This document shows, piece after piece, positions 46,112-53,815 of a stretch of DNA of 64,000 nt. The stretch's first letter is position 1. Every line of letters begins with the position of its first letter. Below the pieces are notes generated by a model. It saw only the letters and a list, made by a program, of their open reading frames with translations, searched no databases and was not told where the DNA came from. Source of the stretch: Mycobacterium syngnathidarum (GTDB lineage Bacteria > Actinomycetota > Actinomycetes > Mycobacteriales > Mycobacteriaceae); the NCBI RefSeq assembly GCF_001942625.1, contig NZ_MLCL01000001.1, positions 124,001-188,000 of the forward strand, read 5' to 3'. Made by a program: the position numbers and the translations under genes.

Positions 46112-46405
46112 ATGGCCGACAACCCCGGTATGTCCATTCAGCCCGCCGAGGTCCAGGAGATCAGCAATCAGCTCGACGAGCTCGCCAACCGCGTCCAGCG
46201 GGTGATGACCGACGAGGCACCCAACCTCACCGTGACACCGTCGGCCCGCGACGAGGTCTCGCAACGAATTGCCCAGACCCTCAACGAGGTCCACGCTTCG
46301 TTCGGTACCTCCGCCGATCAGGGAATGACCGAGATTCACGAAGTGGCAGCCACGCTGCGCGGCCACTCGTCCAACATCGCCGCTTCCGAGGACTTCGCCG
46401 GCTGA
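46112..46405 (+). CDS. PE-family protein (short, PE35-like)
   Basis: Protein of 97 aa with the two-helix PE layout: MSIQPAEVQEISNQLDELANR in helix 1, then VTPSARDEVSQRIAQTLNEV in helix 2 (compare PAGADEVSAQ of PE35). The Pro-Glu motif is changed to P-A-E. The C-terminal YxxxD/E secretion signal expected in PE proteins is not evident; the tail reads GHSSNIAASEDFAG. AGGAGAA precedes ATG 46112. It is followed by a PPE gene, and the PE-PPE pair plus EspG suggests a standard heterodimer-chaperone trio. Confidence 0.75.
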   Translation: MADNPGMSIQPAEVQEISNQLDELANRVQRVMTDEAPNLTVTPSARDEVSQRIAQTLNEVHASFGTSADQGMTEIHEVAATLRGHSSNIAASEDFAG

Positions 46406-46454
46406 TCATCCACACGACCATCTGATTTCTGTCGACGAGGGGAGGTTTCCGGGC

Positions 46455-47540
46455 GTGGGGTTCACCGACGTTGCGTGGGAGTCGCGCAGCACCGAGCAGC
46501 TTGCTCGCGACCTCACCGAGGGACCCGGCCCGGCGTCGGTCGGCGGAGCCGGTGCGGCCTGGATCCGCGTGGCCAACGAATTGGCAAACATCTCCGTCGA
46601 TTTCGACAAACTGGTGGCACGCCTGCGGACTGCCTGGGACAGCCAGGCCTCCGACGCTGCGGCACGGCGCCTGGAGGAGTTCGGTCGGTGGCTACAGGCA
46701 ATCAGCCTCAGCGCCGCGGGCAACGGTCAACGCGCCGAGGAAGCCGCAGTCGCCAACACCGTGGCGGTTCTGGCGATGCCCAGTGTGTCAGAGGCCGTCG
46801 AGGCGAAGACCGCCCAGGACATGATGGCCTCGCTGGCCGCGTACAACGGGGCCGTGCTGACCGGGTCGTTCGCCGAGTTCGACGCGGCCGCCACCGCTGA
46901 CCAGGCCAACGCGGCGGCCGTCATGCAACAGTACGAGGAGGCGGCTGCTCCCCTGGCCCAGCCGTGGGAACAACCCCTACCCCCGCAGGTGTCAAAAGGC
47001 AATGCGCTCAAGGCCGAACAGGGTGGCGAAGGCGGCGCCGGCGGGGGCGGTGGATCCGCCGGGGGTGCTGCAGCGGTGCCTCCACCACCCCTTGCCCCGA
47101 TGTTGGCCCCCGGCATCAAGTCCAGCGCTGATCCAAAGGCTCTGCAGAAGACCGGATTCGCCGGGTCAGGTGGAGCCGCGGGAGCGGGCGGGATGCATGG
47201 GGCGCCCTATGCGCCGATGGGTGCCATGGGGCGCGGTGATCAGCAACGCGAGTACGAATCGGTGCAACCCGCGGCGACCTTGGACGGTGCGGGCGAGCCG
47301 GGGGCGGGAGTTTCCGACGCCGGACAATCCTGGCTTCCAGCCGCGCAGCAGAACGACGCACCGTTCATGGTGTCGAATGTCAGTTGGGGTCCTGACACCG
47401 CGGTGTTCGACGAGTTCACCGCCCCCGAGGCACCCGCAGGCGAGGGCTTCGCCGATGAACCGGAGCGCACGCTCGAAGCGGTGGACAACGGTTGGGTCAC
47501 TCCCCCGGTGATCGGTGTCGACCGGGGGCTCAACATATGA
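46455..47540 (+). CDS. PPE-family protein (PPE68-like)
   Basis: Protein of 361 aa. An N-terminal ~175-residue PPE domain reads FTDVAWESRSTEQLARDLTEGPGPASV (Pro-Pro-Glu itself is absent), then WIRVANELANISVDF, the WDSQASDAA turn, and FGRWLQAIS. The tail is Gly/Ala/Pro-rich (GEGGAGGGGGSAGGAAAVPPPP) and ends with a more ordered acidic segment. The partner is the PE gene upstream. GTG 46455 follows GGGGAGG. The stop is coupled to espG (ATGA). Confidence 0.8.
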   Translation: MGFTDVAWESRSTEQLARDLTEGPGPASVGGAGAAWIRVANELANISVDFDKLVARLRTAWDSQASDAAARRLEEFGRWLQAISLSAAGNGQRAEEAAVANTVAVLAMPSVSEAVEAKTAQDMMASLAAYNGAVLTGSFAEFDAAATADQANAAAVMQQYEEAAAPLAQPWEQPLPPQVSKGNALKAEQGGEGGAGGGGGSAGGAAAVPPPPLAPMLAPGIKSSADPKALQKTGFAGSGGAAGAGGMHGAPYAPMGAMGRGDQQREYESVQPAATLDGAGEPGAGVSDAGQSWLPAAQQNDAPFMVSNVSWGPDTAVFDEFTAPEAPAGEGFADEPERTLEAVDNGWVTPPVIGVDRGLNI

Positions 47541-48349
47541 CGGCCTCGCTCGCTCCGCAGTTCGCCGTCACCGATGACGAACTGCACGTTCTGGCAGCGC
47601 GTCTCGGTGTCCAGGCCCTGCCGGTGGTGCTGAACCTGCGGTCACGCCACCCCACACAGACGGCACGGGCCGAGGCCATGGGCGAGGCCTCCCGGAGCCT
47701 GACCGAGCGCGGCCTGCTGTCGGCCGGCGAAGTCGGAACGGAACTCGCCGCAGTGGTGCAGTCACTGCAACGGCCCGACCGCGAGCTCGCAATGCGCCTG
47801 GTGACCCCCGATGGCCTGGCTCGCGTCGCGGTGGTTCGGTATGGAGCGCAATGCGTCTCGGCTTGTCGAGTCCGTGACGAGATCACCCTGGACCTGATCG
47901 ACGACGGCGCGAGCCTGTCCAGTGCCGGTAGTTCATTGCTCCGGCGGCTCCCGGCATCCACTCCCGCCGATTTCTCTCCGGTCGGTGCCCCGCTCACCGA
48001 GGCCGCCCAGGCCCTGTCGGACACGCATGATTGCACCGCGTTGTCCGACCAGGTCCGGGCGCTGGGAGCCGACACGCGCTCCGCGATGACGTTGGGAGCG
48101 GCGCTCGCGTCGCGCTTGGCGTTCGCCGAGATCGTCTACCAAGCGCTTGACGACGACCTCGACCGGATCTCGCGCACGCCCGGGGCGGTCGGGATTTTCT
48201 ACACCAAGCGTGGACGGATCGTGGCCGCACCGAGCGCCTCGCCCACTGGCCAGTTGTGGACCACCCTGAAGCCGGGGTCGGACCACACGATCAAGCAGGC
48301 CATCGGCCAGCTTGTCGAGCTGTCCGGCTACAGATGGGGGGACTGCTAG
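47537..48349 (+). CDS. EspG-like PE/PPE chaperone
   Basis: Protein of 270 aa placed directly after PPE with an ATGA overlap. EspG-type features: TDDELHVLAARLGVQALPVVLNLRSRH at the N-terminus, a sheet region with LAMRLVTPDGLARVAVVRYG, and C-terminal VGIFYTKRGRIVAAPSASPTGQLWTTLKPG, the strand pair common in actinobacterial EspG proteins. EspG binds the PPE tip of PE-PPE dimers in the cytoplasm and delivers them to the ESX machine. Confidence 0.8.
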   Translation: MTASLAPQFAVTDDELHVLAARLGVQALPVVLNLRSRHPTQTARAEAMGEASRSLTERGLLSAGEVGTELAAVVQSLQRPDRELAMRLVTPDGLARVAVVRYGAQCVSACRVRDEITLDLIDDGASLSSAGSSLLRRLPASTPADFSPVGAPLTEAAQALSDTHDCTALSDQVRALGADTRSAMTLGAALASRLAFAEIVYQALDDDLDRISRTPGAVGIFYTKRGRIVAAPSASPTGQLWTTLKPGSDHTIKQAIGQLVELSGYRWGDC

Positions 48350-48426
48350 ATCCGCTCCGTGTTCACCAGCGAGTTCTCAACAGACCTCCGGCAATTCGTG
48401 CCGGGTATGACAAAGAGAGGTAAAGC

Positions 48427-48696
48427 ATGACGCTCCATCTGACGCCTGCGGAAGCTCAGAGCAAGATCGAAAACATCGACAAACAGATGATGGATGTCCG
48501 GCGGCTGGCTTCCCAGATCCTCGACCAGACCGAGGCCATGACGGCCAGCTCGTGGACGGGCGGCAAAGCCGCCAAGTTCCGCGGAATCATGACCCAGCAC
48601 CACGAGGACTTCAACTACGTCATCAACAACCTGCAGCAGATCGTCGACAAGGGCAAGTCTGACATCAACGCGCTTGTCACCCACGACGCCGACTAG
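48427..48696 (+). CDS. WXG100 (Esx) protein 1
   Basis: Protein of 89 aa, a helix-turn-helix with SSWTGGKAAKF as the W-x-G turn and balanced helices on both sides. AGAGAGG lies just before the ATG. It pairs with the next gene (31 bp downstream), as in esxA/esxB operons. No YxxxD/E tail is seen, so in an EsxA/EsxB comparison it resembles the ESAT-6-like partner. Confidence 0.88.
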   Translation: MTLHLTPAEAQSKIENIDKQMMDVRRLASQILDQTEAMTASSWTGGKAAKFRGIMTQHHEDFNYVINNLQQIVDKGKSDINALVTHDAD

Positions 48697-48727
48697 CAGC
48701 TGCCCGGACACAGGAAAGGTTTGATCA

Positions 48728-49018
48728 ATGGATACAGACAGCATTCGGTACCAGTACGGAGCCAACTACGCATCCCTGGACGACATCCAGGGAGCGACCA
48801 ACAACGCGCACGCGATGCGGGAGGAAGTCAGCCAGGTATTCGCCGCGCTGCAGGGCGTGTATGAGGGCGACGCAGCAGCAACCCTGCATCAGAAGCAGAC
48901 TCAGATCCTGCAGCAGATGGATGCGATCCTCAACGAGATCACCCAGACCCGGTCCGGTGGCAATCAGTCGCAGGAAGACGCGGCGGCACTCGACAGGCAC
49001 CTGGCCGGCGGCTTTTAG
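48728..49018 (+). CDS. WXG100-like (Esx) protein 2, YEG turn
   Basis: Protein of 96 aa with helix 1 (DIQGATNNAHAMREEVSQVFAAL), the turn VYEGDAAA where Tyr replaces Trp of WXG, and helix 2. The C-terminus SQEDAAALDRHLAGGF resembles the last residues of CFP-10 (EsxB), except that the YxxxD signal is not evident. GGAAAGG precedes the ATG. It is the probable heterodimer partner of Esx protein 1 and is followed by a strong hairpin. Confidence 0.82.
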   Translation: MDTDSIRYQYGANYASLDDIQGATNNAHAMREEVSQVFAALQGVYEGDAAATLHQKQTQILQQMDAILNEITQTRSGGNQSQEDAAALDRHLAGGF

Positions 49019-49032
49019 CGCGGCACTCCGTC

Positions 49033-49071
49033 AGCGGGCTCGGTTGGCGGCATCTCGCCACCGAGCCCGCT
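49033..49071 (+). terminator. Hairpin after the esx pair
   Basis: Arms AGCGGGCTCGGTTGGCG (49033-49049) and CGCCACCGAGCCCGCT (49056-49071): 16-bp stem with one bulged T and a 6-nt loop, no U tract. Probable partial terminator or mRNA-stabilising 3' stem, which could raise esx expression over downstream genes. Confidence 0.6.
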
Positions 49072-49113
49072 TGCACATCCCGTTCGCGGCAGCGAGAGTG
49101 AAAGGGGCTCAAC

Positions 49114-49902
49114 GTGATCACCGATGAGGTGGCCCCGCTGCGCCATGGCGTCGAACCGTGGTTCATGAGCGGTCTCGAGTTCCGTTGCGTATGGGAGGCA
49201 CTCGGCCTCGACCGCTTGCCGTCCCCGCTGTCCTACCGCCATCGCGGACGCACGTACATGTCGGAGGTCGAAGCCGACCGCGCAGCGGCGCTGACACGGC
49301 TACGCGAGAGCCTGAACCCGAATCGTGTTCGCATTCTTGAGGCTTTGCGCTACCCGGCTTATATTCTGCAGGGATTCGGCCAGATCGAGTCCGGCGCGGG
49401 GCAGCAGATCTATCGTCTGCTCGGATTGATCGGCACGACCGGCTATTGCGCGGTGATCACGCAGGACCCCAGCGAGCAACTCATCTTCGGTGAAGACGTC
49501 CAGATCATCGGATGCGTGAACATCGATTTTCCGCAGGTGGTCCTCGAAGCGCTGCCGGCGTACCACCCTGGGACCCATCCTCGTAAGGAGGAGCTGCTCG
49601 AGGACCAGACACCGACCTCGGCGCTTCGAGACGCGAAGATCACCGGATCGATTCTGCTCAGCGGATCCGCCGAGTTCACCAGGGATTACCAGCTGCGCGA
49701 GGCCACCCACCTGACGCTGATCAACATCGCCGACGACGGTGCTTATGTGGTCAACGAGGGCACCAACTCATTCCAGATCATTCCGGCGACCGTGCCCAAT
49801 CTGATGCAGGTCTTCAAGAAGATCGAGAAGCGACAGTCAGAGGCCTTGGCAGAGAAGCTGTCTGCCGAGAGAGCGGACCGGGAATTCGATGCCCTACCTT
49901 GA
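49114..49902 (+). CDS. Second EspG-like ESX chaperone
   Basis: Protein of 262 aa. FMSGLEFRCVWEALGLDRLPSPLSY followed by ADRAAALTRLRESLNPN is the N-terminal helix of EspG-type proteins (typically 'LSGLEFDVLWERLGLG'). A beta-rich middle (GQQIYRLLGLIGTTGYCAVITQDP) and a C-terminal part with INIADDGAYVVNEGTNSFQIIPATVPNLMQ follow. The middle differs from the EspG at 47537, so the assignment is tentative. GTG 49114 follows AAAGGGG. It overlaps the KAS III-like gene by 14 bp. Confidence 0.6.
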   Translation: MITDEVAPLRHGVEPWFMSGLEFRCVWEALGLDRLPSPLSYRHRGRTYMSEVEADRAAALTRLRESLNPNRVRILEALRYPAYILQGFGQIESGAGQQIYRLLGLIGTTGYCAVITQDPSEQLIFGEDVQIIGCVNIDFPQVVLEALPAYHPGTHPRKEELLEDQTPTSALRDAKITGSILLSGSAEFTRDYQLREATHLTLINIADDGAYVVNEGTNSFQIIPATVPNLMQVFKKIEKRQSEALAEKLSAERADREFDALP

Positions 49903-50905
49903 CACCGTTTCCGTGTACGTGCCCGAGGGCACGGACAGCGCTGGCCGCCCCATGCATCTCGCGACCGCGGCAGCGGAGATGCAGTCGGTTCACGAAATGG
50001 TGGAGGCCGCCGGGCGTCAGATCGACGGTGCCGCGCTGTCCGCGGCAGCCGAAAGCTTGGCGGCCTCATTCCATTGCGGCACCCTGTATCAGGGCGAACA
50101 CTTCTGGCCGATACAGAACTCGATCCAACAGTCCGTGCTGGGCAGGACGTCCGCGGGTTCCGCGACGGAGATCCGGCAGTTCTGTTCCGGCGGCCTGTAC
50201 GGCTTGATGCTTGCCGACGCGGTGCTGCAGGCAGGTTGGGCCGGCGACTACGCGATGGTGACCGGTGGCGACAGCATCTTCTACTTCGACCGGCATGAGT
50301 ATGCCGCCAGCCCGGCGACCGAGGGTTCGTTGCTGGGCGACAGCGGCTTCTGCGCGCTTCTCAACCGCAATCATGGTTTCGCCCGAATCGTTTCCGTCGC
50401 GGCCCGGTCACACAATCCATCTGAAGGAATGATGCACGGGAGAGCTGACGGCGCCATCGATGATCCGACGTTCCCGACGTTGGCGGATTGGATCGACCGG
50501 TGGGAGAACTATGACCGGCGCGGGCCGGGCACGGTGAGGGACAACGCAATAGCCAGCTTTCGGGTCGCCGTCGGAACCGTGACGGAGTGCTATCAACGCG
50601 CAGGCCTGAAGCCCGATGACGTCGATTGGTTCGCCCCGTCCTTCATCGAGCCGAGCTACGTCACGGACATGCTTGCCAAACAGACTCACCTGCAACCCGC
50701 GCCAGGCCTCTACGACTTCGCAGGACAGTTCGGGCATCTGACCGTCTCAGATTTCGGCGTCAACCTCGCCTATCTGATGAACAACAAGATCGCCAAGGTG
50801 GGCGACCTGGTGCTGCTGTACGCCGCCGGTAACTTCGTCAACTCGGCAGCGGTCCTCCTTCGCGTCGAGAAAGAGGTGACCGTGCCATTCAACCTCACTG
50901 CGTGA
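49889..50905 (+). CDS. KAS III (FabH-like) thiolase-fold protein with altered catalytic residues
   Basis: Protein of 338 aa with a FabH-like thiolase fold: VSVYVPEGTDSAG start, QFCSGGLYGLMLADAVLQAG with the expected nucleophile Cys99, GDYAMVTGGDS, LGDSGFCALL, KPDDVDWFAPSFIEPSY, and FGHLTVSDFGVNLAYL. In FabH the catalytic His lies in PHQAN and the Asn in GNTSA; here these places read P-S (Ser251) and G-H (His283). So it is Cys-Ser-His rather than Cys-His-Asn. A condensing role is doubtful; acyl transfer or ligand binding is possible. Its place inside an ESX locus is unusual. Confidence 0.8.
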   Translation: MPYLDTVSVYVPEGTDSAGRPMHLATAAAEMQSVHEMVEAAGRQIDGAALSAAAESLAASFHCGTLYQGEHFWPIQNSIQQSVLGRTSAGSATEIRQFCSGGLYGLMLADAVLQAGWAGDYAMVTGGDSIFYFDRHEYAASPATEGSLLGDSGFCALLNRNHGFARIVSVAARSHNPSEGMMHGRADGAIDDPTFPTLADWIDRWENYDRRGPGTVRDNAIASFRVAVGTVTECYQRAGLKPDDVDWFAPSFIEPSYVTDMLAKQTHLQPAPGLYDFAGQFGHLTVSDFGVNLAYLMNNKIAKVGDLVLLYAAGNFVNSAAVLLRVEKEVTVPFNLTA

Positions 50906-50944
50906 CATCGGGATCCGCATAACCGACCAGTACGGAGGAGCATC

Positions 50945-51265
50945 ATGACCAACCCTTGGGCCGGACTCAACGCCGACACCGCGAACAAGAAACTCTACCT
51001 CGACCCGGCCGTGATCTCGACGCTCAACCGGGCGTTCGAGCCATACGAGGAAAGCCTCCAAACTCTCCAGGGGCACGCCCTCGACGAAACCACTGGTTAT
51101 TTCGGGACACCGGCCAACCCACTCGCGAGTCTCGTCGAGAAACTCTTCGATGGTCGCGGCAAGCAGTTGACGGATTACGTGACCGACCAGTTGACGCAGT
51201 CGACAGCATTCATCGAGACCGCCCGGCACGCGGCGGAAGCGATGCGCTCCAACCAGAACGACTAG
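50945..51265 (+). CDS. Small helical protein, possible ESX substrate
   Basis: Protein of 106 aa with two helical parts around a GHALDETTGYFGTPANPLAS loop. The ends read MTNPWAGLNADTANKKLYL and FIETARHAAEAMRSNQND. No clean WXG turn is seen. GGAGGAG is 4 nt before ATG 50945, implying strong translation. It lies between the KAS III-like gene and a larger WXG-bearing substrate. I do not recognise a family; a secreted helical partner is inferred. Confidence 0.55.
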   Translation: MTNPWAGLNADTANKKLYLDPAVISTLNRAFEPYEESLQTLQGHALDETTGYFGTPANPLASLVEKLFDGRGKQLTDYVTDQLTQSTAFIETARHAAEAMRSNQND

Positions 51266-51296
51266 TTACCGCACGAACGAACGGGTTGAGGACATC

Positions 51297-53075
51297 ATGA
51301 GCGGCTTCGGAAATTATCTCGGTGCAACGATGGGCACGAGCACCAACGAAGAGGGCCGCAGTGGTGCCGTCTATGACAACGCGTTCGTCGAGAATTCCAA
51401 TTACCCCAAGCGCGCTGCCCTGATCGGCGATGACGGCGGCTTCGTCCAAGTGTCGAAGGGTCTGAGGGAAGAAAACAAGTTCGCCGAATATCAGCCCAGG
51501 AGCGAGCTTCTCGGCGACCTCGACCAGGTGTTATCCGACAACAGCACGTATCGTGAGGTCCAAGACGAACTCACGGGTCCTCAGAAGCTGAACTGGGAGG
51601 ACAAAGAATTCGTCATGATGCAGGGGGAGAAGAATTCGCTCAACCCCGAGCAGATCAGCAATCTGGCCGCGAACTGGAAGACCAGTGGGGACAGCTTGAA
51701 GAAGGATTCCGAGGATTTCAAGGAGACAGTCCGCAATGAAATAGCCGGAAAATGGTCGGGTGAGAGTGCCGCGGCGGCCGAAGCGGCATCCCACCAGGTC
51801 ACGGCGAGTTCGATCAATGATTTCAAGCCAGCTTCAGACGCCATAGCCAACCGGCTGACGGTGTTGAAGGAGGCGTTCGAACAAATCAAGAGAGATTTCC
51901 CGGACGATCACCCAAACGACCAGTTGCTGGACGACGGCAAGTTCAACAAGAGTGAACTCAACTCGGCCATCGATAGTTTCAATGCCAGGTACCACATCGA
52001 TGGTAGTGGTTACCTGCGGAACAACGATGACGGTTACGTGACCGCGGCCGATGCCCTCAAAGAACTCGAAGAAATCAACAACTCCATCGATGCCTACCAA
52101 CAAGCCGTCCAGCTGTTTAAAAACGTGTACAACCCGGCTGTGGAAGCGGCAACGCAGAACTTTCCCCAACTTCCGGCACTGCCGCCGATAACGTACGGAG
52201 ATCCGACGGCCCCCGGTGGCCCGGGCGGTCCGGGCAGCCCCGGTGGTCCGGGCAGCCCCAACATACCAAGCCCCGGCGGCCCCGGAGGCCCCAGCGGCAT
52301 CAAGCCTTTCGACAAATCGGCTCTCGACAAACTGAACGCCACCAAACCGACAGACCTCGACAAGCTCAAACCCATCGACCAAAAGCCGATCGACCAAAAG
52401 GATCTCACCACTGATCCGACCAAGGACGCTCTCGACAGTCTGACCGATCCCGCCAAGTCGGCAATGGATACCGCGACCAACGCCGCCAAGGACGCGATCG
52501 GCCAGGCGATGGATGCCGCCAAGAACGCCACCCAGAACCCGCTGGGGCAAGGGATGGGAGGCCCGCCCGAGGGTGTCCTCGGCCTGGGGCCCCAAGGGCT
52601 CGGCGGCGCCGGCGCCGGGGCCGGCAAGGGCGCAGGAGGTGCCGGGGGCGGAGTTCCGTTGCGCGGCATGCCGAGTGGCCTGCCGAGCAGCGCGCCCGCA
52701 ACCGCCGCGGCGAAGATGCCCGCTGGGGCGGCCGGGGCCGGTGCCGGTCTCGGTGCGGGCGCGGGCAGCCCCGGAGCAGGTGCCCCGGCAGCGGGTCAGC
52801 GCGCCGGCGATCAGAACGGGAAGGGCCACCAGGTCAACAAGGCCTTGCGACGGAAGAAGAACGGCAAGGACGTCATCGGTGGCGCTGACGCGTCGGTTCC
52901 GGTGGTCGGCGCCGACGAGGAAGCCGAGCAGCAGGAGAGATCACCGGCCGACCAGGCTGAGCCCCGGCGCCGTATTCCACAGCGCGGTAACACCTGGCAG
53001 CCCGACTCGGCTGTCCAACCCGGACCGGTGCGTCCGGCCCCTGGGCAGCAGTTCACGCCGGGTCGCTCAGAGTGA
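51297..53075 (+). CDS. Large WXG-bearing, Gly/Pro-rich candidate substrate
   Basis: Protein of 592 aa. Residues ~1-115 are polar with few prolines. A helical hairpin has the turn IAGKWSGESAAAAEAA (W-S-G) near residues 148-163, and a second helical stretch reaches ~280. Then comes a collagen-like GPGGPGSPGGPGSP segment (about 308-335), a KPIDQKPIDQKD repeat, an Ala/Gly-rich part and a basic tail (KALRRKKNGKDVIGG). It resembles EspB-like and other long ESX effectors in layout only. The first ~800 bp are less GC-rich than the flanks, hinting at foreign origin. Its stop is 4 bp from that of the convergent WXG gene. Confidence 0.7.
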   Translation: MSGFGNYLGATMGTSTNEEGRSGAVYDNAFVENSNYPKRAALIGDDGGFVQVSKGLREENKFAEYQPRSELLGDLDQVLSDNSTYREVQDELTGPQKLNWEDKEFVMMQGEKNSLNPEQISNLAANWKTSGDSLKKDSEDFKETVRNEIAGKWSGESAAAAEAASHQVTASSINDFKPASDAIANRLTVLKEAFEQIKRDFPDDHPNDQLLDDGKFNKSELNSAIDSFNARYHIDGSGYLRNNDDGYVTAADALKELEEINNSIDAYQQAVQLFKNVYNPAVEAATQNFPQLPALPPITYGDPTAPGGPGGPGSPGGPGSPNIPSPGGPGGPSGIKPFDKSALDKLNATKPTDLDKLKPIDQKPIDQKDLTTDPTKDALDSLTDPAKSAMDTATNAAKDAIGQAMDAAKNATQNPLGQGMGGPPEGVLGLGPQGLGGAGAGAGKGAGGAGGGVPLRGMPSGLPSSAPATAAAKMPAGAAGAGAGLGAGAGSPGAGAPAAGQRAGDQNGKGHQVNKALRRKKNGKDVIGGADASVPVVGADEEAEQQERSPADQAEPRRRIPQRGNTWQPDSAVQPGPVRPAPGQQFTPGRSE

Positions 53076-53079
53076 GGCG

Positions 53080-53376
53080 TCAGGGCTTGTCTTGTTGTTC
53101 CAGGGCGTCAGCGGTGGTGTGGAGGCCGTCGGCGTAGTAGTCGAGCAGGTCGGTCTTCGCGGTGATCGACCCATCGACCCAATCCAACTGCGCTTTATAG
53201 CCTTTCGCCCCGTCGGCGAACTGCTTGCCGATCTTGTCGTGCCCCCAGGCTTCGCCTTCTCCGGCGAGCATCTGCATCAGCGCTGAATGCACTGCTTTCA
53301 TGTCGTTGCTGACGTAGGCGAGGTACCGCGCAGTCCCTCGTAGGTCAGCGGGCGTGATGCCGAGCGGTACGGTCAT
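53080..53376 (-). CDS. WXG100/EspC-type protein
   Basis: Protein of 98 aa: LGITPADLRGTARYLAYVSNDMKAVHS, turn GEGEAWGHDKIGKQFADGAKGY (W-G), then a second helix ending DYYADGLHTTADALEQQDKP. This is the layout of EspC/DUF2580-type type VII targets that accompany actinobacterial toxins. The start overlaps the stop of the YbaB-type gene (ATGA). It is the third member of the coupled leftward trio trunk-YbaB-WXG. Confidence 0.8.
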   Translation of the reverse strand: MTVPLGITPADLRGTARYLAYVSNDMKAVHSALMQMLAGEGEAWGHDKIGKQFADGAKGYKAQLDWVDGSITAKTDLLDYYADGLHTTADALEQQDKP

Positions 53377-53813
53377 CGCGCACTCCTCACGGTGGGGAAG
53401 TCGTCGGGTTCGTCGTGGCCCTGCGGGCCCGCCACCCGGGTCGACAGCAGATCTCTGATGTCGGGAGCACCCTCGACGATGTCGGACAGCGAAGGCATCT
53501 GCTCACGCCGCTGGGCCAGTGGGGCTAGTAATTCCGCCACCTGCTGTTCGATGTCGCGGGCGGCATCCTGGGCCGCGTCGGTGATGTGTCGTCCGAGATC
53601 GGCCAGATCGTGGTCGTCCAAATAGGTTTCGCTGACCGCCGTGTGGATGACGACGCCGTCGCAGTCCACGGTTACCGTGACAGTGCCATCAGCACGAGTG
53701 GCCGCCGAGGACAGAGCTGACCGCTGCGCCTCGACCACGGCGAGATCGGCGAACTGTTCCTGAACGAGTGCCAGCGCATCGATGAGTTCATGCCGTGCCG
53801 CATCGTTGTCCAT
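53373..53813 (-). CDS. YbaB/EbfC-type protein coupled to a toxin trunk
   Basis: Protein of 146 aa: N-terminal helix (LIDALALVQEQFADLAVVEAQ), central sheet TVTVTVDCDGVVIHTAV, then DLGRHITDAAQDAARDIEQQ and a longer C-terminal extension. YbaB-type proteins recur next to WXG100 genes and polymorphic type VII toxins in actinobacteria, so a chaperone-like role is inferred. The gap to the trunk gene upstream is 2 bp and there is a 4-bp overlap with the WXG gene. Confidence 0.8.
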   Translation of the reverse strand: MDNDAARHELIDALALVQEQFADLAVVEAQRSALSSAATRADGTVTVTVDCDGVVIHTAVSETYLDDHDLADLGRHITDAAQDAARDIEQQVAELLAPLAQRREQMPSLSDIVEGAPDIRDLLSTRVAGPQGHDEPDDFPTVRSAR

Positions 53814-53815
53814 GT

